Positions 10,087 to 20,302 of a stretch of 64,000 nucleotides of DNA are shown one piece after another. The position numbers and the translations under genes are program-made. The notes beneath the pieces were generated by a model, which did not search any database, had not been told where the DNA came from, and saw only the letters and a program-made list of their open reading frames with translations. The stretch is from Trichostrongylus colubriformis (lineage: Eukaryota > Nematoda > Chromadorea > Rhabditida > Trichostrongylidae), in the NCBI GenBank assembly GCA_963978905.1, contig OZ022261.1, positions 16,601,582-16,665,581 of the forward strand, in the 5' to 3' direction. Position 1 is the stretch's first letter. Each line of letters starts with the position of its first letter.

Positions 10087-10744
10087 CGCATATGTTTTTG
10101 ATAAAGGTAGTTTAGCTTTTTACAATGACTGCTTCTTATTTGAGCCGCTCAGCTTTTGCTGTTTTAAGGCGTACAACTGCAGTACTCACAAGAATAGGAC
10201 GGTACGTCTAAGTGGCCGTCTGAAATGGGAGTTATACCAGTGATAGGGTACGGGATGCCATCAACCGGTCTCTATTCCAAATTTACTGTCAGTTTCCAGG
10301 GGCAGAATTTCAGGTGCTCAGAAACGAGCAACATCGCCTACGTTGGATAGGCAAGCGCATCGGACATGTGCCTCGAAAGCCAAGTGGTGTGACTGGGCTC
10401 ATGTTCGAGAGGTGTAGAGTTCGAATCTTAGAAGACATTCTCCTCTACGTTCCTCTATAAATACTTCCCAGACATCATGAACAGGGCTTTGCGTTCCTTG
10501 TGTGCTTGGTCTTGCTGTGAAGAGCGTACCTAGAGGAATGAAACCATTTCCGATGTTCTATCATAAACACTTTCAATTCTTCTTTTGTTGCCTCAGCAAA
10601 CATGTTTTCGCAGTCAGCGTATGAATTAACCTAGAAGTTCACACGGTGCAAACGGGGAACGAGTCAAAGTTGTGTTGCCACCGAATAATTACACGGTTTA
10701 ATTCAAACCCAGACGAGCGACTGTTGTACAGATGTCAAGCATTC
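10087..10744. other. No recognisable gene
   Basis: Nothing beyond short open frames is seen between the plus-strand PLE tail and the 37-bp tandem duplication. Confidence 0.55.
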
Positions 10745-10818
10745 TCAAAACAAACTACCTTGCATTAACGTATTAACTTTATCAAAACAAACTACCTTGC
10801 ATTAACGTATTAACTTTA
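10745..10818 (+). repeat. Perfect 37-bp tandem duplication
   Basis: The unit TCAAAACAAACTACCTTGCA (and 17 more bases) occurs twice head to tail (10745-10781, 10782-10818) with no difference, so it is recent. It lies just outside the target duplication of the adjacent PLE. Confidence 0.9.
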
Positions 10819-10874
10819 GCAGAACTCACCTTAGACTCTCCAAGATCTCTCTTCTTGAAACCTCGGCATGATGT

Positions 10875-11090
10875 TAAGTTAATCGTGTGTTGCTTTGCCG
10901 AACGAGGTTAGTAGGTGGATCAATTTATTTTTGGTCTGACGTTTCAACCCTTTCGTCGTCTTCAGAGGGCTGAAAAGTGGTTCGAAGTTTGCTGATTCTT
11001 GACTCACCCGATCAAGCGCCAAAAACCCCTAGCATTTCGGACTTACCCACTCAATTCATGGAGAGTCGAATAGACGAAAGAAAGAAATTG
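10875..11090 (-). repeat. Inverted pseudo-LTR of the PLE (3' copy)
   Basis: This stretch is the reverse complement of about 12533-12744 with few differences. Shared words include CGTGTGTTGCTTTGCCGAACG, GGTGGATCAATTTATTTTTGG, TTTCGTCGTCTTCAGAG and CTAGCATTTCGGACTTACCCACTC. On the element strand it contains GAAACGTCAG followed by AATAAA-like sequence, a tail also seen in the other PLE copies. Confidence 0.85.
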
Positions 11091-11211
11091 AACTCACCCC
11101 GTGATCCACCGCGAGTGGTAGGACGTCGCTACCGACTCGTGTTAGTATAATGTGCGACTGAGAATCACTATACAGCGGTGTTGACAAAAGGCGGTGCTGT
11201 CAGTCGCGACA

Positions 11212-11586
11212 TCATTCTAACCCACAGAGCGGTACAAACGGCAGGAATTCACTTGTGATCGAAGGACACTCATTTCTGTTGTTCATTCTTGGATTCCTTA
11301 CGGATATCCAAAACGCCTCTAATGCCTTCCTAGATGAAATCTCGGTCTCATGTGACAGAATTTTGCACTTCACGTCAAAGTCATTCCCGCTGTGCTGTTC
11401 ACGTCTGTGCCTTCCAAGTGGAGTTGTTATTGATCCCCTTCCCTTACTGGCCAGATGTTCATTTATATGCGTTATCAGAACGCGGCCGGTCTTCCCAATA
11501 TACGTGCCATTGCACACCCTACATTCAATCTCATAAACCACACCGGATTTTGTACAGTCTCCTATCTTGCCGTAGGGGCAAACCAC
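11212..11586 (-). pseudogene. PLE GIY-YIG endonuclease domain
   Basis: The 124-codon minus-strand frame holds GVVYEIECRVCNGTYIGKTGR at its N-terminal part: the V-V-Y and Y-I-G pair of the GIY-YIG fold, with C-x-x-C between them, and the downstream arginine. HxxEH (HINEHL) and a glutamate-containing EAFWI segment follow, as in PLE nucleases. PLE endonucleases nick DNA to prime reverse transcription. The frame is open through this domain, but it is separated from the RT frame by a break near 11600-11780. Confidence 0.9.
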
Positions 11587-11784
11587 GCAGTTCTCCGAAG
11601 CACATTCGCAATCGTAGAGCCTGTTCCGTACCAGCTGAAGTTTGATGTTGCCGTTCGGAATATTGACAAGAACGACATCGTTTTGAAGCTGAGCACGAAC
11701 TAGGCATCGACGTATTGCTGAAGAGAATGTGTCAGAGATAAAGGGCAGACAAAAAGGTATGCGGTCTTGGAAGGGCGATCCTCG

Positions 11785-12490
11785 TCATCCATGATCAGGA
11801 AATGCTCTAACGTGGTACGATGGTTGAGTATAGCCGTTTTGAGCAGCTGTACGAGAAGCCAGCGCGACTGATTCTCGTCTTTCGTCGTGGCCCGTGCACA
11901 CTGCTGTGGCAGTCATGAACATGTTTTTAACAACAGCTCTCTTTACAGCAATGGGGTGGGCCGATTTCGCGTGGATCAGGATATTCTTATAACTTCCTTT
12001 CCGGTACCACCTGACGCTGATCATGTCGCCGGACACTCTCACCTGAGTGTTAAGGTAAGGGAGCCAACCATTCGTTGGTGTCTCTCGAGTGAGCTTGATG
12101 TACTGAGATTGATCGTTAAGAATACGAAAGCATTCATCCATCTCAGACTGCGTTGATGTTATGATGAAACAGTCATCGATGTATCTGCAGTACATCAGTG
12201 GCATACGAGCCAGCACCGGTTCTTCGATTCTACTCATGAAGCATATCGCAAGAACCGGTGCGAGCCGCTGACCCATAACTAAACCTCTTATTTGCGAGTA
12301 GTACGAACCTGACCATTTAAATATGTTACAACTAAGACACTCCTTGACCAGAGTCATGATGTGATTCCTCTGAAGTCCAAAGGTGTTAATTTACTATGAT
12401 GCCTACCAAGCATTTCGGACAGTGCTTGCAGGGCCATGTCGTTTTGGACATTTGTATACAAAGAGGTGACGTCGAATGACTCTACAGCGT
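11785..12490 (-). pseudogene. PLE reverse transcriptase, N-terminally truncated
   Basis: Palm motif A appears as SFDVTSLYTNV (about 12450-12482) in one frame. After a frame change near 12360 the 190-codon frame carries GLVMGQRLAPVLA (motif B), the catalytic YIDD box (12172-12183) and a downstream region with LPYLNTQV and WYRKGSYKN. All are typical of Penelope-type RT. Fingers motifs upstream of motif A are missing. Catalytic aspartates of motifs A and C are preserved, so decay is moderate. Confidence 0.9.
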
Positions 12491-12508
12491 AGCCAGGGCA
12501 AATTCGGG

Positions 12509-12532
12509 GCAAGAACCGGTGCGAGCCGCTGA
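12509..12532 (-). repeat. 24-bp copy of RT motif-B sequence at the pseudo-LTR junction
   Basis: GCAAGAACCGGTGCGAGCCG plus CTGA occurs exactly here and at 12248-12271 inside the RT motif-B region. Here it directly abuts the inverted pseudo-LTR, so it marks the join between truncated RT sequence and the pseudo-LTR. Confidence 0.9.
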
Positions 12533-12744
12533 TTTCTTTCTTTCATCTATTCGACTCTCCATGAATTGAGTGGGTAAGTCCGAAATGCTAGGGGTTTTTG
12601 GCGCTTGATCGGGTAAGTCAAGGATCAGCAAACTTCGAACCACTTTTTAGGCCTCTGAAGACGACGAAAGGGTCGAAACGTCAGGCCAAAAATAAATTGA
12701 TCCACCTACTAACCTCGTTCGGCAAAGCAACACACGATTAATTT
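12533..12744 (-). repeat. Inverted pseudo-LTR of the PLE (5' copy)
   Basis: Reverse-complement partner of 10875-11090. It ends CACACGATTAATTT at the 10-bp target duplication. Confidence 0.85.
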
Positions 12745-12754
12745 ACCTTAGACT

Positions 12755-13850
12755 ATTATTTCCAGCAATAAAAGACGCTCTTGAAATTGTTTCAAGTGCT
12801 TCTTTGAGTTTAGGCTAGGCGATGTTTGGCCGATTGGCATAATACCGTGGTCGAAAATTAAGAGGATGGTGTGCATGAGAAGAGCACACAGCTCACCAAC
12901 TACTCACAATCGTAGAAAACATTATATTACTCATCAAAGAGAAAATGGGGGGAATTTAGCTTCTACCCTGATAGGTATAGAAGACATTTTCTTTTCCTCT
13001 AAAACAACACTTTTGATTTGTTCCTACCTGAGTTCAAGAAATGAGTCTTGTAGCGTGAAATTATGCACTGTGCGAGCGCGAGGGATGAACAGCGCTGCTG
13101 TGGCATATGCCACACTCGGTTTCTAACTGGGTGAACCACAGTTCTTTCTTCACAACAGCATATTTCCAGCTGCGCCATTTTCGACGGATTGGTATCAGCG
13201 AGAATTGTCGTGACCTTCAACCTCTTTGTGGTCGAAAGATCTATTCATCATGTGAGCTGTCAAATTTGAAGGAGGCCTAACGCTATGCATCCATCATAAA
13301 GGATGTGCATGACACTCCAACTGGGACAGGTCACGCGATGAGGCGGCCGCGCTCTCTAGTGCACAGCCGATTCACAACGTGACCAGCAAAATACAGTACG
13401 CGTGCGGCGACCAAGTTTGCTTAGTTCGGTGGCTGGATTGTCGAGTTTATGCGCCCACTCATCAACGGGCCTACCAGCATTTCTTTCACGTACACTATTA
13501 AGAAAATGTTATTTACCGCCTTCGAATAAATTTTTACGAATGTGTTACAGAGTGATGAAAACTCATAGGAATTCTAGGGTTCGCTTGGAGTTCATGCACT
13601 CGAAGACGTGTTCCAACAGTAAGCGAGAACCACTGAATCGAAACCAGCATGTAATTAGCCACTTCTTGTACTGCAAATCTAATCAATGATTCATGTTCTG
13701 AAAATTTTCAACATATAGAATGCATGTAGAACCTACAGAATTTTGACGAAAAATGACACACATACACTGTTCCACAATGTTACTCATAACGCACAAGAAG
13801 CTCGGAACAGTACCGAATGAGTGCAGAGAATTGCACCCCAACCATACCCT
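12755..13850. other. No recognisable gene or repeat
   Basis: Open frames up to 95 codons (13402-13689, plus) have no family motif. No inverted or tandem structure was noticed. Confidence 0.55.
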
Positions 13851-14504
13851 GGGTCATCCGTTGAGGAATCCTCAACGGGGGGGGGGTCGTATTTGGTCCG
13901 CTAAGGGGTCGTAATCGCTGAGATAGGCGGTGATCAACAGAATTTCCCAGGCTCAGGATCTAATGTGTAAGGAGAGAACTGATAAAACTGACTAATTGGG
14001 TTCGAACCCAAAAATACTTTAACTCAGTCATCATGGAAACCTCATGCACGGCGCGATCCACAATGAAGCCGGTCAACGCCAATAACCCTTTCGTTGGTCC
14101 GCTGACACCGAAACCAGGTACAGAGACACCTCCGAAATTCATCGATTAAACGTGGAAAGCGATATCTATCAACGTGTACCACCGATGGACATTCCAGAAA
14201 CTAAGGGATGTAACGGAAAATTAGCTAATATGGACTTCTTTCATATCTTACTACTATTACAAATACGTAATCTGGTGTTAGCGGCCAACATGCGAACCGG
14301 AAAACGTTTGTATTCGTTGAGAATGTGGATGGAATCCTCATGCATGGCGCATCCCACAGAGAAGCTGATCGACGCTCTTCGCCCTCCCACTAGGCCTCCG
14401 TGAGCGATGGATGCAAGCTAGAGAAATTTCACAAACAGTGAATCGATTTTTCGGAAGAATCTCAGGAAGATCTCGCAAATTCGACGAAAAAAATTTTCCT
14501 CAAC

Positions 14505-14862
14505 TGGCTTTCCTGAATGTTTCTTCCTTCGTTTTGAAGAAATGGCATAGCTCAGGTAGTCACTCGAAAGCGGCAACCTCACAGACCTAGCCTCACCAAA
14601 TCGCACTTATATGGTTGATTTTGAAGGAAGTTATTGCCATTTGAATGAAACACTTCGAAATTTTCCTCATCTAATACTCGTCTGGCTTCCCTCAAAATGA
14701 CTTCCTTCGTTTCGAAGATGTGGCATAGCTCTGGTAGTCATTCGAAAGCGGCAATTTCGTAGACCTAGCCTCATGTAAACGAACTCATATGGTTAAGATT
14801 GAAGGAAGTTATGGCCATTTGAATAAAACACTTCGAAATTTTCCTCATCTAATCCTCAGCTG
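14505..14862 (+). repeat. Tandem duplication of a 178-bp unit inside YX copy I
   Basis: Two head-to-tail units (14505-14682, 14683-14862) share CTTCCTTCGTTT, TGGCATAGCTC.GGTAGTCA, TCGAAAGCGGCAA, GAAGGAAGTTAT and CACTTCGAAATTTTCCTCATC. Copy III has a single diverged equivalent (about 49910-50060). Confidence 0.8.
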
Positions 14863-15235
14863 TAAACCCACATGGAGAACTAAGCAACCATTAGAGAAAG
14901 CAAAGGCCAATAGATAGGCCTGAGGAAGTTATTAGGAAAACACTTCACAGCTGTTCGGAAGATGGGTTCTAGGTAAAGTGTGAGTTATTCAAATGTGTCC
15001 AAATTCAGTATGGAGAAGATACCGCGCTCAATCGTGATCGCCGCGTCGCAGCCGCAGTAGCGACCCGCGATCAGATAGGGAGCGTGTCACATGGCTCCTA
15101 TTTTTTTCTTTTAACCTTTGACTTTTCTATTCTTATTTTTTCATCTTTTATCCTTGCTGCATAATTTACATGTCTTCTAAGCCTTCTTCTTTGTTATCAG
15201 AGCACGAGCACATTATCAATGGTCGGCGTCGCTTC

Positions 15236-16195
15236 TGTCGTGACTCACCGTCCGACCTCGAGTAAAGCTGCTCAAACCAAGTCGCGCTGCACGCGCTCAC
15301 GCTACGCACGCATACGCTCGCTTCCCACGCGTTCCGCCCGCCAAGTGTGGAAGGTTCGAGAAGACTTTGTCTTCCTTCGTCTCGCGATCTCGCTACGCTT
15401 ACGCGCCAAAGGCGCCTCAGTTCGTCACATGTCGTCTTGAGAGAGCAGTCGTCCTTCGCTTCACACTCGACGCGCAGTATGCGATATAATACCAGCAGCG
15501 CCGTGGGCCAGCGCGCAATGCAAACGAATCCGATATACATCTTACAACTCCATTCGTGCATATTATCGCCAGTTACGCCGAATTACCAACCCAGGTAGTT
15601 TCCTCTCATTTCCTATTAGTAGCAGTCGTAGTGTAACATGTTGAAGTCCTTTAGATGTCTAATTCTATTTTCAGTAATAACCGTAGTTCTCCATATGCAG
15701 GTAACCTTAGTGTACTCTTTATTGATAGTGTTCGTTATTGTGTAGTTTTTATATCGCTCTTTTCCCACATGTAGCCAATGTAGTTTTAACCGTTCGTATT
15801 CATAAACCTATGTGTTGTTCACTACTTGTTGAGGTATTCGGTTATCGATAGGCTTTAACATCACGCATGTAGTTATATCTCGCTTTTCGCTTATCGCATT
15901 GTACGTCGATCCTCGGTCCTAGATCTCGCAACGCGCAGGACGGATCGATACTAGGCGCCGCAGAGACACGCAATCGATACTTCACGCACGCAACGCAGCC
16001 GCACGCAAACGCAGAAGGGAAGAGAGGCCTAACGAGCCGCGTGACAGCAGGCAGACCACCATAGGTGCAGAGCATTCATTTGGGGGGCGCAGTTATTCCT
16101 TCCGTCGATGTGTGGGCACCAGAATTCCCACGTTTTCCATCGCGACTCATCGGAATCGCCGATGCATACTCCACACCGTTAGGCGGGTCACGACA
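15236..16195. mobile_element. Solo-LTR-like insertion, copy 1 (960 bp)
   Basis: It begins TGTCGTGACTCAC and ends with GGCGGGTCACGACA, giving the TG..CA ends and short inverted tips typical of an LTR. The 5-bp target GCTTC is duplicated (15231-15235, 16196-16200). It matches 40803-41748 over its whole length in the same orientation. YX copies II and III show the uninterrupted target (GACGCGTTCGTTTCGG, GACGCCTTCGTTCCGG). No protein is encoded; open frames inside are GC-rich chance frames. LTR class (BEL or gypsy) is unknown. Confidence 0.85.
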
Positions 16196-16610
16196 GCTTC
16201 CGTTTGTGTATATAAGTATTAGAATTGTTGGGGTCTTACTTAGACGATTTTGTTTTGCATTATGCACTGATAGGTTTGATCGTTGATCGGTTCTTATTTC
16301 TTTCTTTTATCAGGGGTTTGGTTTGGCTTCAGTGTTTTTTTTTTCTATCATAAGCTCTTAAATTCCCTGGTGGATCGCACTGGCTTGGTAGAAACCACAG
16401 AAGAAGCGGAACCTGAAGAAGGGGGGGGGGGCTCGTATTGAGGCCTCCTTTTTGGGAGGGGGGGGGGGTTGTAATTTTTGAAAATTTTCCTCAACTGGAC
16501 GCTCGACCCTGACCATACGCTTTGCCTTCCGGAGAATTCCGAAGTGTTTACTGCCTTTATTTCATGGCGCTCAATCCTTAAAGGCACCTATAGGGCAATT
16601 CGTGCCCATA

Positions 16611-19235
16611 CTGGATTATGAAAGTACACAGAGGCGCATAGTGCACCCATCTATGAATTGTTCACAAACTCATAAAGAAAAATGTTTCCGAGAATTTCCC
16701 TCGAGTATAATGTGTAGCAAATGTGAGCGCACACTCGCACATTTACACCGAATTTCTGGGTCGTAGTACAGATTTATCTTAATTTTTCGAAAAAATGCAG
16801 GTTTTGCTATGGTGCAATGATACGGCCACTAGGCAAATTGAAGCATTCAACAAATTAAACATAACATAAAAAAAACATAAAGGTCAGAAAGCTGAGACCA
16901 TATATTTCTCCCATTTCTCCGAGTAACCTGAAAACTGCGGTTGTCTATGTCGATACAATGTTTACAAATGTTTTTGTCTCTCATGTTGTGGTTGTTTAAC
17001 TTCTCCACCTCTTTCAAAATGCCCATTCCAAGCATAGATCCTTTGCGCCATGACGTGGCTCAAGTCCTGTGTCAGATAAAGATCGGAATCGCTCGTCAGC
17101 TGAAGTAGAAGGTTTATTTGGTGACGGGTTTGCCATTTCGCGTGCCCCAAATTACACTATTGCTCATAAACCTGCACGAAAATTATTTTGATGTCGATTA
17201 TGACACGCATCGCGACAGAAGACCACGAAGGATGGTGACCCGGTAGTACGACGGACTCAATCTTTAGGGAACAAAACAAAAAATCAGTGAGTTTTTGAGT
17301 CCACACCACGAACTTCATCCATTCATGTTTCTCTTTGAAAATTGCAATCCGTTCTTCCTACCATGATCAGTAGCCATAGAGCTCATTGCATTTAAACTCC
17401 TTACACTATGGAAGAATTTCGAAAAAAAAAAGTAACCGATGGAAGAGGAATAGCGAAGCTCGAAAAAAATAACAGAAAGAAGAGGAACAATTTTTGGACG
17501 GATTAGGCTTCTTACTCCAATCTCCTTGGCCCTATCTTCTCAGGAAATCAGTCCAGTATTCGCAACTTTCTCCACTCATAAACGTGCCTTCCTCATTTTC
17601 AGCCAAGAAACGAACTTGTACTCGTTAAGCACCCGATAAACAGCTTTCACTGCCATATTAGCACTCACAAAAGATTTGCTGTTTAGTAACGCTAAAAAGC
17701 GTTACTAAGCAAAATTTAACTTCTCTAATCAAATGCTGCATCTGTTTCTATGGGAAAGCGGAGAACATGCTTTAGTGATCTTTGTACTTCCAGTCGCTGT
17801 ACGCTCCCCATTAACATTGTCAAAAACGAACGATTAAAATTTTCGGATTTCATCCTGATATTTGCGCCATCTGAGAGTAGGACGATGTCAGCCTGTTCTT
17901 GGCGGAGTTAACGTTTTTGAAGTCATTCAGCATTATCCTTCTCCCATCACCCTAGAAAAAATACTACAACGACAAAGCAGTTTTATGAAATACAAATGAA
18001 AAGCGAAGAAAAACTAGGGGCTGCATCGTTTTGCTAGATAGCGAGAGCGGCATTTTTCAAAAAAAGCAAATGGAATTTCTTTTGTTATATCGAGCTGATC
18101 TTTGGTGTGTATGAGCGAATGCGCGCTCATATTTGTTGCATATCAAACCTACAATTGTAGACTACGTATCAAACATCTTGCTATGAAAGTTTCTGAGCAA
18201 TTTATGGCTGACTGTATCATTATGCACCGCAGTGTAGAGCTACTAAGAAGTGGAATGTTAGAGAGAGAACGGAATGATGCGGGCATGACACAGAAGGGAA
18301 AGCCCCTCCGTAGCGTTGAACCCCACCGAGAAGGTGCTCTCGCACCGCCCGCTCCTCCGGTATTACTGCAGCAGATGATGTCGACAGCGAGAAAGATCCT
18401 AAGACGGCGAGTTTCGCCACGGATTGAACCCCTCTTGAACCTCTCTGAAACCTACCGCTCTCTGAAACTGTACGGACCATTATAGGGGATATACTTGCCC
18501 AATTCTCACAGGTGCCTCTTAGGCATATGATTTATAGTAAACGGACTCTTTTGATTTCTAAGGAAATTACCATGCAGATTGACGAGCTTCTAGAAAGAGA
18601 ATAATAGTGACTCATATGTTAATTTACATGAAGAACAGTTGAAAAATAATTACGCTTCCAATTATTTAATCAAGAACAGGTCATTAGTCATTACAATAAC
18701 TGCCTTGGTGACACAGTCTACGCTGAGTCAAACGGTATCAAACAATACACGCTGACCACATAAAGGTGTAGATTTCGTCAAAAATCAAATGGTATCTTCG
18801 CATTGTCATTAGTATGTACTACTTTTCGCACCCTAAGAACCCCAAACCCCAAACTGTCAATAAATACTTGAAATCTGATACTTAGTCCATCAATCCGTTA
18901 TCCTAAAAACTCATCTACTGTCGAAATCGCACCAATGTGAGGTCAATTCTATAACCGTTGAAGAATAGAATGATTTGTATAAACAGAAAAACATCGGGAA
19001 AAAAGACAATAAAATGAAACATCGAAGAAAAAGACAAAAAGAAAAAGACCAAGACATCAACAGAGAGTATGAACAGAGAGCTCAGTAGTGAGCTAGAGGT
19101 CGCAAATGAATGAGACCTGTGATGAAAGTTCTCTCAAACCCATTAAAAAACTTCGACTATGCAAAAAATCATACGAAGTTAAACAAAGAACAACACATAT
19201 TTTATAATCCCAATCCTCCTGCTGAATATTGGTTA
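16611..19235. other. No recognisable gene
   Basis: Minus-strand frames near 16847-17150 and a 127-codon plus-strand frame at 18102-18485 carry no motif I recognise. A perfect 11-bp hairpin is at 17683-17708 (TTAGTAACGCT, AAAA loop). A purine-rich tract of GAAGAAAAAGACAAAAAG type lies at about 19020-19085. Confidence 0.5.
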
Positions 19236-19612
19236 GTTCGGCTTGTGATTACTTATCCTTTCCAATCGTTGCCATACGGAATTCGAATCCAAAAATAGTC
19301 CAAAAAATCAGTCATACATTCATTAAATTACTAACTAATCGTGTTGCTCAATGTTTTCCACAGTTCGGCTTGTGATTGCTTATCCTTTCTAATCGTTGCC
19401 ATACGGAATTCGAATCCAAAAATAGTCCAAAAAATCAGTCATGCATTCATTAAATTACTAACTAATCGTGTTGCTCAATGTTTTCCACAGTTCGGCTTGT
19501 GATTGCTTATCCTTTCTATTCGTTGCCATACGAAATTCGAATCCAAAAATTGTCCAAAAAATCAGTCATACATTCATTAAATTACTAACTATTCGTGTTG
19601 CTCAATGTTTTC
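19236..19612 (+). repeat. Three tandem units of 127 bp
   Basis: Units start with GTTCGGCTTGTGATT at 19236, 19363 and 19490 and end with GTTGCTCAATGTTTTCC. They differ by only a few substitutions, so amplification was recent. The third unit breaks off into unrelated sequence at GGCATTCGG. Confidence 0.95.
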
Positions 19613-19639
19613 CGGCATTCGGATTGGGATTAATGCGCA

Positions 19640-20302
19640 GGAAACGACAGAGGCGCAACGGTTGCACACGTCTGCTTCGTTTTTGTTCTGATCCCACAGC
19701 GTTAGCAGACTCACTTCCGCCTTCATGAGCTCCACCCTCCGACGAACTGTCCGAATCACACCATATTTCCACTACTCTGTTGGTATCATATTCTTCCGTG
19801 CTTTCGTCCCTCTGACACTGGGGGAGGGGTAGGAACGCCGGAATTTTTCGCGGAGGATGTCCAATCGGAAGAACCACGGGAAGTAGCCGCAGTCGAGGGT
19901 GAGCTCGCCTGTGATGGAGCTGGAGTCGAGGCCGAGGTATCCTGTGCTCGCAAGGCGCCCGTACTTGGTATACGGGTTTGGTGGCTTCTTCTGAAAAAAA
20001 CGCATATATATATCGATTTCTTCGCAGTTTTACGCCGTTCTTTCTCTACTATTGCGCTGCTGAGCACCTCTACTTCCCTTATCCCCCAATTTGCCGAATT
20101 TATCCCACCCGGTGTCTTTGATCTTCTCAAAATTGTGTATTATTTGAATGAGCTCATCGAGCTCTACAAGATAGTCTTTGCGGACTTGAAAAGTCAGTTT
20201 TTTACGTTCTCGCATGCACAAAGTGCCAGGGGCACTCACTAGCAAGCAACGCGCGCTATAAGTATAACCAGGAGGCAAAGCTGACGTCAACATACATAAC
20301 AC
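19640..20302 (-). pseudogene. Possible decayed coding exons, family unknown
   Basis: The minus strand has an unusual concentration of overlapping open frames. One at 20030-20302 reads LTFQVRKDYLVELDELIQIIHNFEKIKDTGWDKFGKLG, which has the look of real protein; others at 19786-20130 and 19602-19877 are proline/serine/threonine- and acid-rich. Base composition is richer in G+C than the surroundings. The first of these stretches has a diverged inverted partner at 21690-21840, so it may be part of a repeat rather than a host gene. I do not recognise the family. Confidence 0.25.

Larger units (their letters stand above)
10838..12744 (-). mobile_element. Penelope-like element with RT and GIY-YIG domains
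   Basis: The insertion is flanked by an exact 10-bp direct repeat, ACCTTAGACT, at 10828-10837 and 12745-12754. Inside, reading leftward, are an inverted pseudo-LTR, reverse transcriptase, GIY-YIG endonuclease and the other pseudo-LTR plus a 3' tail. RT followed by a C-terminal GIY-YIG nuclease defines canonical Penelope-like elements, and inverted or direct pseudo-LTRs are usual. At 1.9 kb it is truncated at the RT N-terminus. It is probably no longer active because the RT frame is broken. Confidence 0.9.
13860..16610 (+). repeat. Unclassified dispersed repeat 'YX', copy I (interrupted)
   Basis: Its left part (about 13960-14960) matches 49595-50257, with shared CTTTCGTTGGTCC, ACAGAGA.ACCTCCG, ATTCATCGATT and ACTTCTTTCATATCT. 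Its right part (15000-15235 plus 16196-16610) matches 51825-52390 and 34990-35450, with shared AGCCTTCTYCTTTGTTATCAG, a GTAGAAACCACAG segment and GAACCTG before a pair of G-runs. The order and orientation are the same in copies I and III, so both parts belong to one element. No coding sequence or clear termini were found. A solo-LTR-like element is inserted at 15236-16195. Confidence 0.7.

Noticed and set aside
13960..14142. Homologous short minus-strand frames at 13960-14142 and 49642-49824 as a conserved small gene
   Set aside because: Similarity extends far beyond the frames in both directions as part of the YX repeat, and the frames have different starts and ends.
15166..15561. 131-codon minus-strand frame
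   Set aside because: It crosses the left boundary of the solo-LTR-like insertion, so it joins two unrelated sequences; the second LTR copy does not keep it open.
17683..17708. Hairpin as a transcription terminator
   Set aside because: No neighbouring gene and no bacterial context; a single 11-bp stem of this kind can arise by chance in 64 kb.
18102..18485. 127-codon plus-strand frame as a possible gene
   Set aside because: No motif, no start or splice context, and an equally open frame on the opposite strand (18220-18480).
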